A stretch of 64,000 nucleotides of DNA from Flavobacterium palustre (GTDB lineage: Bacteria > Bacteroidota > Bacteroidia > Flavobacteriales > Flavobacteriaceae). Where the stretch lies: assembly GCF_014639535.1 (NCBI RefSeq), contig NZ_BMGA01000002.1, forward strand, positions 62,001 to 126,000. Direction: 5' to 3'. Below the pieces are notes generated by a model, which saw only the letters and a program-made list of their open reading frames with translations, was not told the DNA's origin and searched no databases. Position 1 is the first letter of the stretch, and every line of letters starts with the position of its first letter. Both the position numbers and the translations under genes were made by a program. Positions 1 to 10,625 of the stretch are shown one piece after another.

Positions 1-2
1 TG

Positions 3-554
3 TCTGTTTTTTTGATGGCCAATGGTTTGAATGCTATTTTGGGAGGTTTTGAAAACTCGAAACACGTTTTAGTGAAAAGAGGTTTTTTTCATCAATATTT
101 TGTCTCTATTGGTTTGTCGTTGTTTTTAGCTCTGTTGTTGATCGTTACTGTAGCAACTATCGTTGTTTTTGAGGTTTTTATCCAAAAACTAAATGCAACT
201 GATTTTTTAAGTGATAAAATTCCGTTGATGGTCATGGGGCGTTATGCTTTTTTGATTTTAATGATTTTGATAACAACATCTGTTCTTTTTAAATTTGGAA
301 CTAAAAATCAGGAAACCCGCTCTTTTATATCGATAGGTTCTGTGTTTACTACTGTTTTAACTATTATAAGTTCCTATTTTTTTGGAGTATGGGTTATCCG
401 TTTTTCAAAATACAACGAATTGTATGGTTCTATTGGAACTTTGTTGATTGTGATGTTTTATATTTGGATTAACTGCATGATTTTATTACTTGGATTTGAA
501 TTGAATGAGGTAATTAATAAGCTGAAGAAACGAAAAGGAGGGCATTTAGAGTAA
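3..554 (+). CDS. YihY/BrkB-family inner membrane protein, 5'-truncated
   Basis: The reading frame is open to the left edge of the window, so only the last 183 residues are seen and the true start lies outside. Four strongly hydrophobic segments are visible, around residues 30-60, 80-97, 107-133 and 140-165. The last contains a YGSIGTLLIVMFYIWI stretch followed by LLGFELNEVI, which matches the conserved C-terminal end of the YihY/BrkB family (once misnamed ribonuclease BN). These are polytopic inner-membrane proteins of unknown transport role. The charged tail ends in KKRKGG. The next gene, priA, begins 52 bases later on the same strand. The family call is fairly secure; the function is not known. 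Confidence 0.8.
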   Translation, partial: SVFLMANGLNAILGGFENSKHVLVKRGFFHQYFVSIGLSLFLALLLIVTVATIVVFEVFIQKLNATDFLSDKIPLMVMGRYAFLILMILITTSVLFKFGTKNQETRSFISIGSVFTTVLTIISSYFFGVWVIRFSKYNELYGSIGTLLIVMFYIWINCMILLLGFELNEVINKLKKRKGGHLE

Positions 555-606
555 AATCAAAAAAAAAATATCAGGATTTAGTAGTCACAAGAATAAGTTG
601 TAATAA

Positions 607-3060
607 ATGTATTTTGTTGAAGTAATTTTACCGTTGGCGCTTGCCAAAACCTTTACTTATAGTATTTCTGAAGCAGAATACCATTATATTCAAAAAGGGA
701 TGCGGCTGGCTGTTCCTTTTGGGAAAAGCAAAATTTATACAGCTTTGGCAATTGATTTGCATCAAAATCAACCTACTTTATACGAAGCGAAAGAAATTCA
801 TCAAATTCTGGATGAAAAACCAATAGTTACCGAAAATCAAATTAAACATTGGCAATGGATAGCATCTTATTATATGTGTGCTATTGGCGATGTTTATCGG
901 GGAGCTTTACCGAGTGCTTTGTTGCTGGAAAGTGAAACTTTAATTTCGCAAAAAACAGATGTTTTTGTGGATGAAAGTCAGCTTTCGGATGATGAATTTT
1001 TGGTTTATCAGGCTTTGCAACAGCAATCTTCTTTGAAAGTACAGGATATTATTGGGATTTTGAATAAAAAGAATATTTTTCCTGTAATTCAAAAACTGAT
1101 TGATAAAAATATCCTGGTTTTACAGGAAGAAATCCAGGAAATTTATAAGCCTAAATTGGTGCGATACATTCGCCTGCATTCTAAATATGAATCGAGTGAA
1201 GGCTTGAATGATTTGTTGGAAGTTTTAAAAAATGCCAACAAACAAAAAGAAATTGTCCTGACTTATTTTCAATTAAGTGCTGCTGAGAAGAAAAAACCAA
1301 TTTCGGTTAAGAAATTAGTCGAAACTTCCAATGTTACTTCTGCGGTTGTAAAAGCTTTAATTGACAAAGAAATTTTTGAAGAATATTATATTCAGGAAGA
1401 TCGCGTGAATTTTACAGGAGTATCCAATGATAGTCAGTTACAATTAAGCCAAGCACAGCAAAAAGCTTTTGAAGAAATTAAAATAAGTCTTCTGGAAAAA
1501 GAGGTTTGTCTTTTGCATGGCGTGACTTCGAGCGGAAAAACGGAGATTTACATTAAGCTTATTGAGGATTATTTGGCAACCGAAAAACAAATTTTGTATT
1601 TGTTGCCCGAAATTGCTCTGACCACTCAATTGGTAACAAGGTTACAGGCGCATTTTGGAAATAAAGTGGCTGTTTTTCATTCGAAATATAATAATAATGA
1701 ACGGGTTGAAGTATGGAATCAGGTGTTGCAAAATTCGGAGAAAGCACAAATTGTAATAGGAGCGAGGTCGGCTTTGTTTTTACCGTTTTCAAATTTGGGT
1801 TTTATTATTGTTGATGAAGAACATGAGCAGACTTTTAAGCAAACAGATCCTGCGCCAAGGTATCACGCCCGTGATGCTGCGATAGTGTTGGCTAATTTTT
1901 TCAAAGCTAAAGTTTTGTTGGGTTCGGCTACGCCAAGTATTGAATCCTATTATAATGCAACTATTGCCAAGTATGGTTTGGTTGAAATTAAGGCACGTTA
2001 CGGAAATGTAATGATGCCTGAGATAGAATTGGTTGATTTGAAAGATAAGTATTTCCGAAAAAAAATGACCGGACATTTTAGTGATGTCCTGATTGAGGGA
2101 ATTACAACTGCTTTATCTTTAGAAGAACAGGTCATTTTGTTTCAAAATAGGAGAGGATATTCTCCTTTGTTGGAATGTATGACTTGTGGTCATGTGCCGC
2201 AATGCCAGCAATGTGATGTGAGCTTGACTTATCATAAACATAAAAATCAGCTGCGATGTCATTACTGTGGTTATTCGATTGCTAAGCCTACTAATTGTCA
2301 CAGTTGTTCCAGTATTGATTTGTTGACTAAGGGTTTTGGAACAGAGCAAATTCAGCAGGAATTAGTACAGTTGTTCCCGGAGCGAAAAATTGGAAGAATG
2401 GATCAGGATACGACTCGTGGAAAATTTGGTTTCGAAAAAATTATCGATAGTTTTAAAAACCGAGAGATCGATATTATGGTAGGAACACAAATGCTTGCCA
2501 AAGGTTTGGATTTTGACAATGTGAGTTTGGTGGGGATTATGAATGCTGATAATTTGTTGTTTCATCCTGATTTTAGAGCTTTCGAAAGAAGTTTTCAAAC
2601 TATGACTCAGGTTGCTGGGCGTTCAGGTCGTTCGGAAAAACAGGGAAAAGTTATTATTCAAACCTATAATCCGTATCATAATACGATTCAGCAGGTAACT
2701 AATAATGATTATTTCGGAATGTATCAGGAGCAGTTGTATGACAGGAAAATTTATAAGTACCCTCCTTATTTCAGGATTATAAAACTCACCTTAAAACACC
2801 GTGAATTTGAAAAATTAAAAGAAGGATCCTTGTGGTTGTATCAGGTCTTGAGTCAGCATTTGGGTATTCCGGTGCTTGGGCCTGAGGAGCCGGCTGTTAA
2901 CCGAATAAGGAATGAATACATTAGAACAATTATGATAAAAATCCCTCAGGATTCCTCAGTTATAGGTACAAAAAAAACTATTCAAAAAATATTGAATAGT
3001 TTTGATGCTGTTCCACAATACAGAGCTATCAAAGTAGCGCTAAATGTAGATTTTTATTGA
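607..3060 (+). CDS. priA: Primosomal protein N' (replication restart helicase PriA)
   Basis: PriA is a superfamily 2 DNA helicase that recognises stalled forks and D-loops and reloads the replisome. The 817-residue length is normal for Bacteroidota PriA. The N-terminal 3'-end DNA-binding domain occupies roughly residues 1-100. Walker A is GVTSSGKT at 305-312, and the DEEH box is at 403-406. A zinc-binding insert carries eight cysteines in four CxxC pairs (524/527, 533/536, 551/554, 564/567). Helicase motifs V and VI follow (GTQMLAKGLDF and QVAGRSGR). The ATG start gives the family N-terminus MYFVEVILPLAL. It converges on the LytTR regulator, with only 9 bases between the two stop codons. No residue appears to be missing. 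Confidence 0.97.
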   Translation: MYFVEVILPLALAKTFTYSISEAEYHYIQKGMRLAVPFGKSKIYTALAIDLHQNQPTLYEAKEIHQILDEKPIVTENQIKHWQWIASYYMCAIGDVYRGALPSALLLESETLISQKTDVFVDESQLSDDEFLVYQALQQQSSLKVQDIIGILNKKNIFPVIQKLIDKNILVLQEEIQEIYKPKLVRYIRLHSKYESSEGLNDLLEVLKNANKQKEIVLTYFQLSAAEKKKPISVKKLVETSNVTSAVVKALIDKEIFEEYYIQEDRVNFTGVSNDSQLQLSQAQQKAFEEIKISLLEKEVCLLHGVTSSGKTEIYIKLIEDYLATEKQILYLLPEIALTTQLVTRLQAHFGNKVAVFHSKYNNNERVEVWNQVLQNSEKAQIVIGARSALFLPFSNLGFIIVDEEHEQTFKQTDPAPRYHARDAAIVLANFFKAKVLLGSATPSIESYYNATIAKYGLVEIKARYGNVMMPEIELVDLKDKYFRKKMTGHFSDVLIEGITTALSLEEQVILFQNRRGYSPLLECMTCGHVPQCQQCDVSLTYHKHKNQLRCHYCGYSIAKPTNCHSCSSIDLLTKGFGTEQIQQELVQLFPERKIGRMDQDTTRGKFGFEKIIDSFKNREIDIMVGTQMLAKGLDFDNVSLVGIMNADNLLFHPDFRAFERSFQTMTQVAGRSGRSEKQGKVIIQTYNPYHNTIQQVTNNDYFGMYQEQLYDRKIYKYPPYFRIIKLTLKHREFEKLKEGSLWLYQVLSQHLGIPVLGPEEPAVNRIRNEYIRTIMIKIPQDSSVIGTKKTIQKILNSFDAVPQYRAIKVALNVDFY

Positions 3061-3069
3061 AAGTAGTTT

Positions 3070-3765
3070 TTAGACAACCGAAAGTGCTTTTATTAAGTCT
3101 TCTTTTTTATTCCTGCTCAAAGGAATTTTAGTTGTACCAATTTCGGCAAATTTGCTATTGAAACGTTCTACCTTATCAATATTAATAATATAGGATTTGT
3201 GAACACGTACAAATTTCTTTTTCGATAAATCGTTTTCAAAAGATTTCATGGTTGAAAGCACCAGGTTGCTATCATCTTCAGTAACTACTCTTACGTAATC
3301 ACCAAAGGCTTCAATCCATTTAATTTTTGAAGTGTAAATTTTTAATTTTTTCAAATTACTTTTGATGAAGATGTGTTCTCCTTCTTCTTCTTTAGTGTCT
3401 TGTTTGAGTAAATGCAAGTCCATTGCTCTTTTGACAGAAGCACTAAAACGATCTACAGCTATAGGTTTTTGCAGATAATCAGTGGCATCATAATCAAAAG
3501 CTTTCAGAGCATACTCTGCTTTTGAGGTAATAAATATAATTTGGGGTTTGTTTTTTAATCCGTCCAGAAAATCAAAGCCGCTAATTACGGGCATTTCAAT
3601 ATCCAGGAAAATTAAATCAACCGAATGCACAGACATGCAACTTTTGGCTTCAATTGCATTCGAAAAATCACCTACTAAATGTAGATTAGGGTGATTATTT
3701 ACTAACTTTGCGATGATCATTCGTTGGATCGAACTGTCATCTACTACGACACAATTAAGTTTCAT
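3070..3765 (-). CDS. LytTR-family response regulator
   Basis: This is a two-domain transcription regulator of the LytR/AlgR type. The receiver domain (about 1-120) has the acidic pair D9-D10, the phospho-acceptor D55 in FLDIEMP, and the conserved Lys in LQKPI. The LytTR DNA-binding domain fills about 135-231 and includes KIKWIEAFGDYVRVV and FVRVHKSYIINIDKVERF. Such regulators normally pair with a 5TM or 7TM LytS-type histidine kinase, but no kinase gene is adjacent, so it is an orphan here. It is divergent from rpsF, with 168 bases between the start codons. Target genes cannot be inferred from the sequence. Confidence 0.92.
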   Translation of the reverse strand: MKLNCVVVDDSSIQRMIIAKLVNNHPNLHLVGDFSNAIEAKSCMSVHSVDLIFLDIEMPVISGFDFLDGLKNKPQIIFITSKAEYALKAFDYDATDYLQKPIAVDRFSASVKRAMDLHLLKQDTKEEEGEHIFIKSNLKKLKIYTSKIKWIEAFGDYVRVVTEDDSNLVLSTMKSFENDLSKKKFVRVHKSYIINIDKVERFNSKFAEIGTTKIPLSRNKKEDLIKALSVV

Positions 3766-3894
3766 ATTTTTGTGTTTTTAAGATTTGGATACGTAAAAGT
3801 ATTGTACTTTTTCTATAAAAACTAATTTTAATCGGTTTTTTTTGCAATACAACGAATAAAGTTGTTTTGTGTTTTTTTATTCAAATATTTTTTT

Positions 3895-3902
3895 TACTTT
3901 TG
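3895..3902 (+). promoter_or_regulatory. Bacteroidota -7 box ahead of rpsF
   Basis: TACTTTTG matches the flavobacterial -7 consensus TANNTTTG and is followed by GCAGCC, a usual start-site context. It lies 31 bases before the rpsF ATG, so the leader is short and leaves no room for an elaborate ribosomal-protein leader. A -33 TTG is present at 3867-3869, but at a slightly long spacing of 25 bases. Confidence 0.45.
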
Positions 3903-3933
3903 CAGCCAATTTTAACAAATTAAATGAAATTTT

Positions 3934-4275
3934 ATGAATCACTATGAAACTGTTTTCATTTTAAATCCCGTTTTATCTGACGTTCAGGTAAAGGAAACAG
4001 TAAGCAAATTTGAAGATTTTCTTACTAGCAGAGGAGCAGAAATGGTAGCTAAAGAGGATTGGGGTCTGAAAAAAATGGCTTACGAAATCCAAAACAAAAA
4101 ATCTGGTTTTTACCATTTATTCGAATTCAAAGTATCAGGAGAAGTTCTTTTGGCATTTGAAACTGAATTTAGACGTGACGAAAGAGTTATGCGTTTCTTA
4201 ACTGTAAGTCTTGACAAACATGCTATCTCTTGGGCTGAAAGAAGAAGAGCAAAACTTAAATCTCAAAAAGCTTAA
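3934..4275 (+). CDS. rpsF: 30S ribosomal protein S6
   Basis: S6 binds 16S rRNA in the central domain of the small subunit as a heterodimer with S18. The 113-residue sequence begins [14 protein letters not shown], the usual S6 first strand, and contains the family segments [22 protein letters not shown] and the conserved arginines in [10 protein letters not shown]. It is the first gene of a compact rpsF-rpsR-rplI operon, as in many bacteria, and rpsR starts 5 bases after its stop. A -7 promoter box sits 31 bases upstream. Confidence 0.98.
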   Translation: MNHYETVFILNPVLSDVQVKETVSKFEDFLTSRGAEMVAKEDWGLKKMAYEIQNKKSGFYHLFEFKVSGEVLLAFETEFRRDERVMRFLTVSLDKHAISWAERRRAKLKSQKA

Positions 4276-4280
4276 TTATC

Positions 4281-4577
4281 ATGGCAACATTACAACAATC
4301 TGCTTCAGGAAAAAAAGACGGAGATATCAGATATCTTACTCCTTTAAATATTGAGACTAACAAAACTAAAAAATATTGTCGTTTCAAAAAATCTGGAATC
4401 AAATACATCGATTATAAAGATGCTGATTTCTTATTGAAATTTGTTAACGAGCAAGGTAAAATTTTACCTCGTCGTTTAACAGGTACTTCATTGAAATACC
4501 AAAGAAAAGTGTCTGTAGCTGTAAAAAGAGCTCGTCACTTAGCTTTAATGCCATACGTGGCCGATTTATTAAAATAA
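4281..4577 (+). CDS. rpsR: 30S ribosomal protein S18
   Basis: S18 is the partner of S6 in the small-subunit platform. The protein is 98 residues and carries the family core [18 protein letters not shown], then [14 protein letters not shown] in the form [16 protein letters not shown], and the basic end [15 protein letters not shown]. Its N-terminal extension (about 20 residues) is typical of Bacteroidota S18. It follows rpsF by 5 bases and precedes rplI by 64 bases. That gap holds a small hairpin-like CCGATACTGTCGG sequence that could be a repeat remnant or a weak attenuator. Confidence 0.98.
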   Translation: MATLQQSASGKKDGDIRYLTPLNIETNKTKKYCRFKKSGIKYIDYKDADFLLKFVNEQGKILPRRLTGTSLKYQRKVSVAVKRARHLALMPYVADLLK

Positions 4578-4641
4578 TTAAAAATTAACAGTTGTTGTTC
4601 CGATACTGTCGGGACTAACTTCTATAACAAAGGACATCAAC

Positions 4642-5085
4642 ATGGAATTGATTTTAAAGAAAGACGTTCAAAACTTAGGTTTTAAAGATGATATCGTAAC
4701 TGTAAAAAACGGATACGGTCGTAACTACTTAATCCCACAAGGATTTGCTCAATTGGCTACTGCTTCTGCAAAGAAAGTATTGGCTGAAAACCTAAAACAA
4801 AGAGCGCACAAAGAAGCTAAAATTGTTGCTGATGCTAAAGCGTTGGCTGAAACATTAAAAGCTCTTGAAATTAAAATTTCTGCTAAAGCAGGTGGTGAAA
4901 AATTATTTGGTTCAATCACAAATATTGACATCGTTGGAGCTTTAGAAAAAGCAGGTCAATCAATCGACAGAAAATTCATTACTTCTGGAATCGTTAAACG
5001 TACTGGAAAATATTCAGCTACTGTAAGATTACACAGAGATGTAATTGTTGAATTAGCTTATGAAATCGTTGCTGAAAAAGCTTAA
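4642..5085 (+). CDS. rplI: 50S ribosomal protein L9
   Basis: L9 bridges the large subunit near the L1 stalk with two globular domains joined by a long helix. The 147-residue protein begins MELILKKDVQNLGFKDDIVTVKNGYGRNYLIP, the canonical L9 N-terminal domain. It then has a Lys/Ala-rich connecting helix (about 40-75) and a C-terminal domain with KLFGSITNIDI. It is the last gene of the ribosomal operon and is followed 20 bases later by a strong intrinsic terminator. Confidence 0.98.
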   Translation: MELILKKDVQNLGFKDDIVTVKNGYGRNYLIPQGFAQLATASAKKVLAENLKQRAHKEAKIVADAKALAETLKALEIKISAKAGGEKLFGSITNIDIVGALEKAGQSIDRKFITSGIVKRTGKYSATVRLHRDVIVELAYEIVAEKA

Positions 5086-5104
5086 TTTCTAAGTATATAA
5101 AAAT

Positions 5105-5133
5105 AAAATCCCGATGCAAGTCGGGATTTTTTT
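5105..5133 (+). terminator. Rho-independent terminator of rpsF-rpsR-rplI
   Basis: A perfect stem AAAATCCCGA/TCGGGATTTT with a 6-base loop (TGCAAG) runs into a T tract. It lies 20 bases after the rplI stop, with no gene on the other strand nearby, so it ends the ribosomal operon. Confidence 0.9.
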
Positions 5134-5138
5134 GTTTG

Positions 5139-5180
5139 ATGTCATTGTGATTCCGAAACTTCGGGAGAAGCAATCTCATC
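5139..5180. repeat. Fragment of a dispersed GTCATTG...GAAGCAATCTC repeat
   Basis: GTCATTGTGATTCCGAAA, then CTTCGGGAGAAGCAATCTC, resembles short dispersed repeats I know from many Bacteroidota genomes. A small CCGAAACTTCGG hairpin sits in its middle. It lies between the rplI terminator and the next gene. Only one copy of this exact form occurs in the window, so the call rests on recall of the family. Confidence 0.45.
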
Positions 5181-5234
5181 TTTTTTTTAATTTTTAATAA
5201 TTTGGAACGGTATTGCTTTGTTCCTAGTAATGAT

Positions 5235-5708
5235 ATGAAATATTCGAGATTAACAAAAGAGCAGTTTGAGGAATTGCATCCGGAGTTTGTAAACTTTCTG
5301 GCTACTCAGTCTATTGATAAAGCGGAGTGGGATAAAATAAAAGCAGAAAAACCGGAAGTAGCCGAACAGGAATTGGATGTTTTTTCTGATTTGATATGGG
5401 AAGGTGTTTTGTCTAAAGCAGAATATTTAGAGCATTTTTCTAAAAATCATATTTTTCTTTTTCAGGCTTTTGATACCCATGTGCAGTCTATTGTTTTGAA
5501 ATCATTAGTGGCTGATGTTGACTTTTTGACAAAAGAAGGTTTGCAATGGCTTAGTGATAACATGTTTACGGAAACCATCGAAATGAAAGTAGGGAAAAAA
5601 GTGTTTACCGAAGAGCGAAATGCTTCAATTTTTGCATTAATTCAACAAGGTGCTTTTTTGAGTGATGGGCAATTATTTAAACAAATAAATTCGATTATTG
5701 AGTCGTAA
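5235..5708 (+). CDS. Conserved hypothetical protein (DUF6495-like)
   Basis: The frame opens at a TTG at 5202, but the ATG at 5235 gives MKYSRLTKEQFEELHPEF, which looks like the family start, so I chose it (157 residues). The protein is acidic, predicted soluble and mostly helical, with no signal peptide or transmembrane segment. I recall this as a small flavobacterial family (DUF6495) of unknown function. It stands alone between the ribosomal operon and ligA, both on the same strand. No catalytic motif is visible. Confidence 0.75.
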   Translation: MKYSRLTKEQFEELHPEFVNFLATQSIDKAEWDKIKAEKPEVAEQELDVFSDLIWEGVLSKAEYLEHFSKNHIFLFQAFDTHVQSIVLKSLVADVDFLTKEGLQWLSDNMFTETIEMKVGKKVFTEERNASIFALIQQGAFLSDGQLFKQINSIIES

Positions 5709-5775
5709 TTTGAAATAATAAAAGCTGTTATTTCTTTTAAATTGGTTATTTTAGTAGGCTGTTTACGGCAACTAA

Positions 5776-7800
<2,025 letters not shown>

Positions 7801-7889
7801 CGGGAATAGTTTGGAGATAAATTTGATTATAATTTCAGAATAAGTGTTAAGAATTTAACAAAAAGTTTCAAATCGTCATTATACTTTTT

Positions 7890-7897
7890 TAGATTTG
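7890..7897 (+). promoter_or_regulatory. Possible -7 box upstream of the DUF6913-like gene and dapA
   Basis: TAGATTTG fits TANNTTTG and is followed by CCACC, 53 bases before the next ATG. No clear TTG lies at the expected -33 distance, so this is a half match only. Confidence 0.35.
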
Positions 7898-7950
7898 CCA
7901 CCTTTAGTCTGACTTAATTAATTAATTTTGTTTACTAATAAAGACAAGTT

Positions 7951-8469
7951 ATGTTTTTAAATTACTTAAAAGAGTTTTTTGTAAAGAAATTATTAGAAAA
8001 CAGTTTGCTCGATGTTAAGGCAGGCACTTTTAATGGTAAGATAGAAACAGTAGGATTAATTATTGACGAAAGTTATTTTAATCAGACACAGCAGTTGATT
8101 AGCGAATTAGCAGCAAACGGAATTGTAAAGGAAAGAATTGAATTATTGCTTTATAAAAGTAAATCGAAAGAGAATTTGACTTCTTTGGTTACAAAATTAG
8201 AATCAGGGCATTTGAATTGGAAAGCTCAGATTAAAAATCAGGTAGTAAATGATTTTTTGGCTAAAGATTTTGATTTATTGATAAGTTATTATGATGTTGA
8301 TAAAGCTGTTTTGCTGGTTGCAACGCATGAATCAAAAGCTAAATTTAAAGTTGGTTTTTCAACAATAGACAAACGATTCAATAATTTGATGATTAATACT
8401 AATTCAGAAAATTACAAAATCTTTGTTCAGGAATTATTCAGGTATTTAAAAATATTAAACAAAAAATAG
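7951..8469 (+). CDS. Conserved hypothetical protein (DUF6913-like)
   Basis: A 172-residue soluble protein with no signal peptide. It begins [21 protein letters not shown], an amphipathic basic helix, then alternates predicted strands and helices in an alpha/beta pattern ([29 protein letters not shown]). I recall this as a flavobacterial family (DUF6913) commonly found just before dapA. Here dapA starts 11 bases after its stop, so the two are probably co-transcribed. The function is unknown and no catalytic signature is visible. Confidence 0.75.
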   Translation: MFLNYLKEFFVKKLLENSLLDVKAGTFNGKIETVGLIIDESYFNQTQQLISELAANGIVKERIELLLYKSKSKENLTSLVTKLESGHLNWKAQIKNQVVNDFLAKDFDLLISYYDVDKAVLLVATHESKAKFKVGFSTIDKRFNNLMINTNSENYKIFVQELFRYLKILNKK

Positions 8470-8480
8470 AATCTAAAAAC

Positions 8481-9362
8481 ATGCAATCATTAATAGGAAC
8501 TGGTGTTGCTCTTGTAACTCCTTTCAAAGAAGATTTTTCAATTGATACTGAAGCATTAAAAAGAATTGTAAATTTTTCTGTAGATGGAGGAATTGAATAC
8601 CTGGTTATTTTAGGGACAACTGCAGAAAACGCAACGCTAAGCAATGACGAAAAAGAATTAGTAATTCAAACTGTTATTGAAGCTAATAATGGTCGTTTGC
8701 CGTTAGTTTTAGGAGTAGGTGGAAATAATACTATGAAAGTGGTTGAGGAATTAAAAACAAGAGATTTGTCTCCTTATGTTGCGATTCTTTCTGTTTCTCC
8801 ATATTATAACAAACCTTCTCAAGAAGGAATTTACCAGCATTTTAAAGCTGTATCAGAAGCTTCTCCAATACCTGTGATTATTTACAATGTTCCTGGCAGA
8901 ACTTCGAGTAATATGTTACCAAAAACGGTTTTGCGCTTAGCAAATGATTTTGAAAACATTGTAGCGATTAAAGAAGCAGCTGGCGATATTGTTCAGGCAA
9001 TGCAATTGTTGAAAGACAAACCAAAAGATTTCCATGTGATTTCAGGAGATGATATGACAGCGCTGGCAACTGTATTGGCAGGAGGTTCGGGAGTTATCTC
9101 GGTTATAGCGCAGGGCTTTCCAAAAGAATTTTCAGAAATGATTCGTTTGGGCTTGAACAGAAAAGTGGACGAAGCATTCAAATCACAATATTTATTGTTT
9201 GATTGTATTGATATGATTTTTGAACAAGGAAATCCGGCAGGTATTAAGCAGGTTTTTCAGGCTTTAGGAATAGCTGAAAATACTGTTCGACTTCCACTGG
9301 TGAGTGTAGATGAATCCTTACAACAAAGAATCGTTGAGTTTGTAAAAAAAATAGACAAATAA
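8481..9362 (+). CDS. dapA: 4-hydroxy-tetrahydrodipicolinate synthase
   Basis: DapA condenses pyruvate with aspartate semialdehyde, the first committed step to meso-diaminopimelate and lysine. The 293-residue TIM barrel has all key motifs: [11 protein letters not shown], the tyrosine in [12 protein letters not shown], the Schiff-base lysine in VAIKEAAGD, and the GGSGVISV loop. It follows the hypothetical gene by 11 bases. Diaminopimelate is the peptidoglycan cross-linking residue, so it fits the envelope theme, though no other dap gene is in the window. Confidence 0.97.
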   Translation: MQSLIGTGVALVTPFKEDFSIDTEALKRIVNFSVDGGIEYLVILGTTAENATLSNDEKELVIQTVIEANNGRLPLVLGVGGNNTMKVVEELKTRDLSPYVAILSVSPYYNKPSQEGIYQHFKAVSEASPIPVIIYNVPGRTSSNMLPKTVLRLANDFENIVAIKEAAGDIVQAMQLLKDKPKDFHVISGDDMTALATVLAGGSGVISVIAQGFPKEFSEMIRLGLNRKVDEAFKSQYLLFDCIDMIFEQGNPAGIKQVFQALGIAENTVRLPLVSVDESLQQRIVEFVKKIDK

Positions 9363-9399
9363 GTCGTTTTTACTCGATTTTTTTAAGCTAAGAAATATT

Positions 9400-9429
9400 T
9401 TGTAGTCGCTAAATTAATAACTAAATTTG
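9400..9429 (+). promoter_or_regulatory. Promoter of the bamD-rpoZ-coaBC operon
   Basis: TTG at 9400-9402 (within TTTTG) is followed after 19 bases by TAAATTTG at 9422-9429, an excellent match to the flavobacterial -33/-7 promoter. The start site would be near 9435, about 60 bases before the bamD ATG. Confidence 0.65.
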
Positions 9430-9497
9430 CCACCGAAACTTCGGTATGATTTTTTATAGACTGTAAAAGTCTGTATTTTAAAGATAAAAATAAAAAA

Positions 9498-10292
9498 ATG
9501 AAGAAAATTATATCCTTATTGCTTCTTGTTGTTCTTTTTGGTTCCTGTAATGAGTATCAAAAAGCATTGAAAAGCGAAGATGTTTCGAAGAAGTTTACGA
9601 TGGCAGATACATTGTTTGCACAAGCTAAATATTCTAAAGCATTGCGACTTTTTGAGCAAATAGCTCCAGAATTCAGAGGAAAACCTCAGGCGGAAAAATT
9701 GTTTTATATGTTTGCACAATCGTATTACAAAACAAAACAATACCATTTGGCAGCTTATCAGTTTGAAAGCTTTGTTTCAGGATATCCAAAGAGTGTAAAG
9801 GCAGAAGAAGCTGCTTTTTTAGGTGCTAAAAGTTATGCTGTATTGTCGCCCGTGTATAGTTTAGATCAGGCGGATACCCACAAGGCGATTGAGAAAATGC
9901 AGTCTTTTATCGATAGGTATCCTAATTCGGCTTATTTAGCTGAAGCAAATGGTTTGACTAAATTATTATCGGAAAAAATAGAAAAGAAAGTTTACGAAAA
10001 CGCAAAAGGATACAATACGATTTCTGACTTTAAATCAGCCTTAGTGGCTTTTGATAATTTTATTATCGATTTTCCGGGTACCAAATTTCAGGAAGACGCA
10101 TTGTTTTATAAATTTGATTCAGCATACCAATTAGGTATTAACAGTGTACCTGAAAAAATGCAGGAAAGATTGAATGTGGCTAAAACTTCGTATCAAAATC
10201 TGATCAAGTTTAAAGCTGATACCAAATACAAAGAAAAAGCAGACGAGATGTATGCTCGTGTGGAACAAGAATTACAAAAATATACTAAATAA
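9498..10292 (+). CDS. bamD: Outer membrane protein assembly lipoprotein BamD
   Basis: BamD is the essential lipoprotein partner of BamA in inserting beta-barrel proteins into the outer membrane. The 264-residue protein begins with a lipoprotein signal MKKIISLLLLVVLFGSC, with lipidated Cys17. It is followed by TPR-like helical repeats, for example ADTLFAQAKYSKALRLFEQIAPEF and AQSYYKTKQYHLAAYQFESFV. The length is normal. It heads a tight same-strand run: rpoZ 9 bases later, then coaBC and the DUF4835 gene. The bamD-rpoZ-coaBC order is, as I recall, conserved in Bacteroidota. Confidence 0.93.
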   Translation: MKKIISLLLLVVLFGSCNEYQKALKSEDVSKKFTMADTLFAQAKYSKALRLFEQIAPEFRGKPQAEKLFYMFAQSYYKTKQYHLAAYQFESFVSGYPKSVKAEEAAFLGAKSYAVLSPVYSLDQADTHKAIEKMQSFIDRYPNSAYLAEANGLTKLLSEKIEKKVYENAKGYNTISDFKSALVAFDNFIIDFPGTKFQEDALFYKFDSAYQLGINSVPEKMQERLNVAKTSYQNLIKFKADTKYKEKADEMYARVEQELQKYTK

Positions 10293-10301
10293 ATATAAGT
10301 C

Positions 10302-10619
10302 ATGGATTTAAAAAAGACGAATGCTCCGGTAAATACAATAACGTATAATAAAACGCTTATTGAACAACCTACCGGAAATGTGTATGAAGCAATTACCATT
10401 ATGGCTAAAAGAGCGAACCAAATTAATTCTGAAATCAAAAAAGAATTGACTGAAAAATTGGAAGAGTTTGCTACATATAATGACAGTCTTGAAGAAGTTT
10501 TTGAAAACAAAGAACAAATCGAGGTTTCTAAATTCTATGAAAAATTACCTAAACCACATGCTTTAGCAGTTCAGGAATGGTTAGATGGTAAAATCTATCA
10601 CAGAGAATCAAACAAATAA
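10302..10619 (+). CDS. rpoZ: DNA-directed RNA polymerase omega subunit (Bacteroidota type)
   Basis: Omega binds the beta' C-terminus and helps RNA polymerase assembly. The 105-residue protein has GNVYEAITIMAKRANQINSEIKKEL, the Rpb6/omega core helix that places the conserved Lys-Arg in AKRANQI. The acidic C-terminal half (LEEVFENKEQIEVSKFYEKLPKPH) is specific to the Bacteroidota form, which is poorly alike to E. coli RpoZ and often annotated only as hypothetical. It sits 9 bases after bamD and 6 bases before coaBC, so it is surely co-transcribed. Confidence 0.88.
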   Translation: MDLKKTNAPVNTITYNKTLIEQPTGNVYEAITIMAKRANQINSEIKKELTEKLEEFATYNDSLEEVFENKEQIEVSKFYEKLPKPHALAVQEWLDGKIYHRESNK

Positions 10620-10625
10620 GATACT

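Noticed and set aside
4578-4641. Riboswitch or leader in the rpsR-rplI gap
   Set aside because: Only a 4-bp CCGA/TCGG hairpin is present, too small for a regulatory RNA; more likely a repeat scrap.
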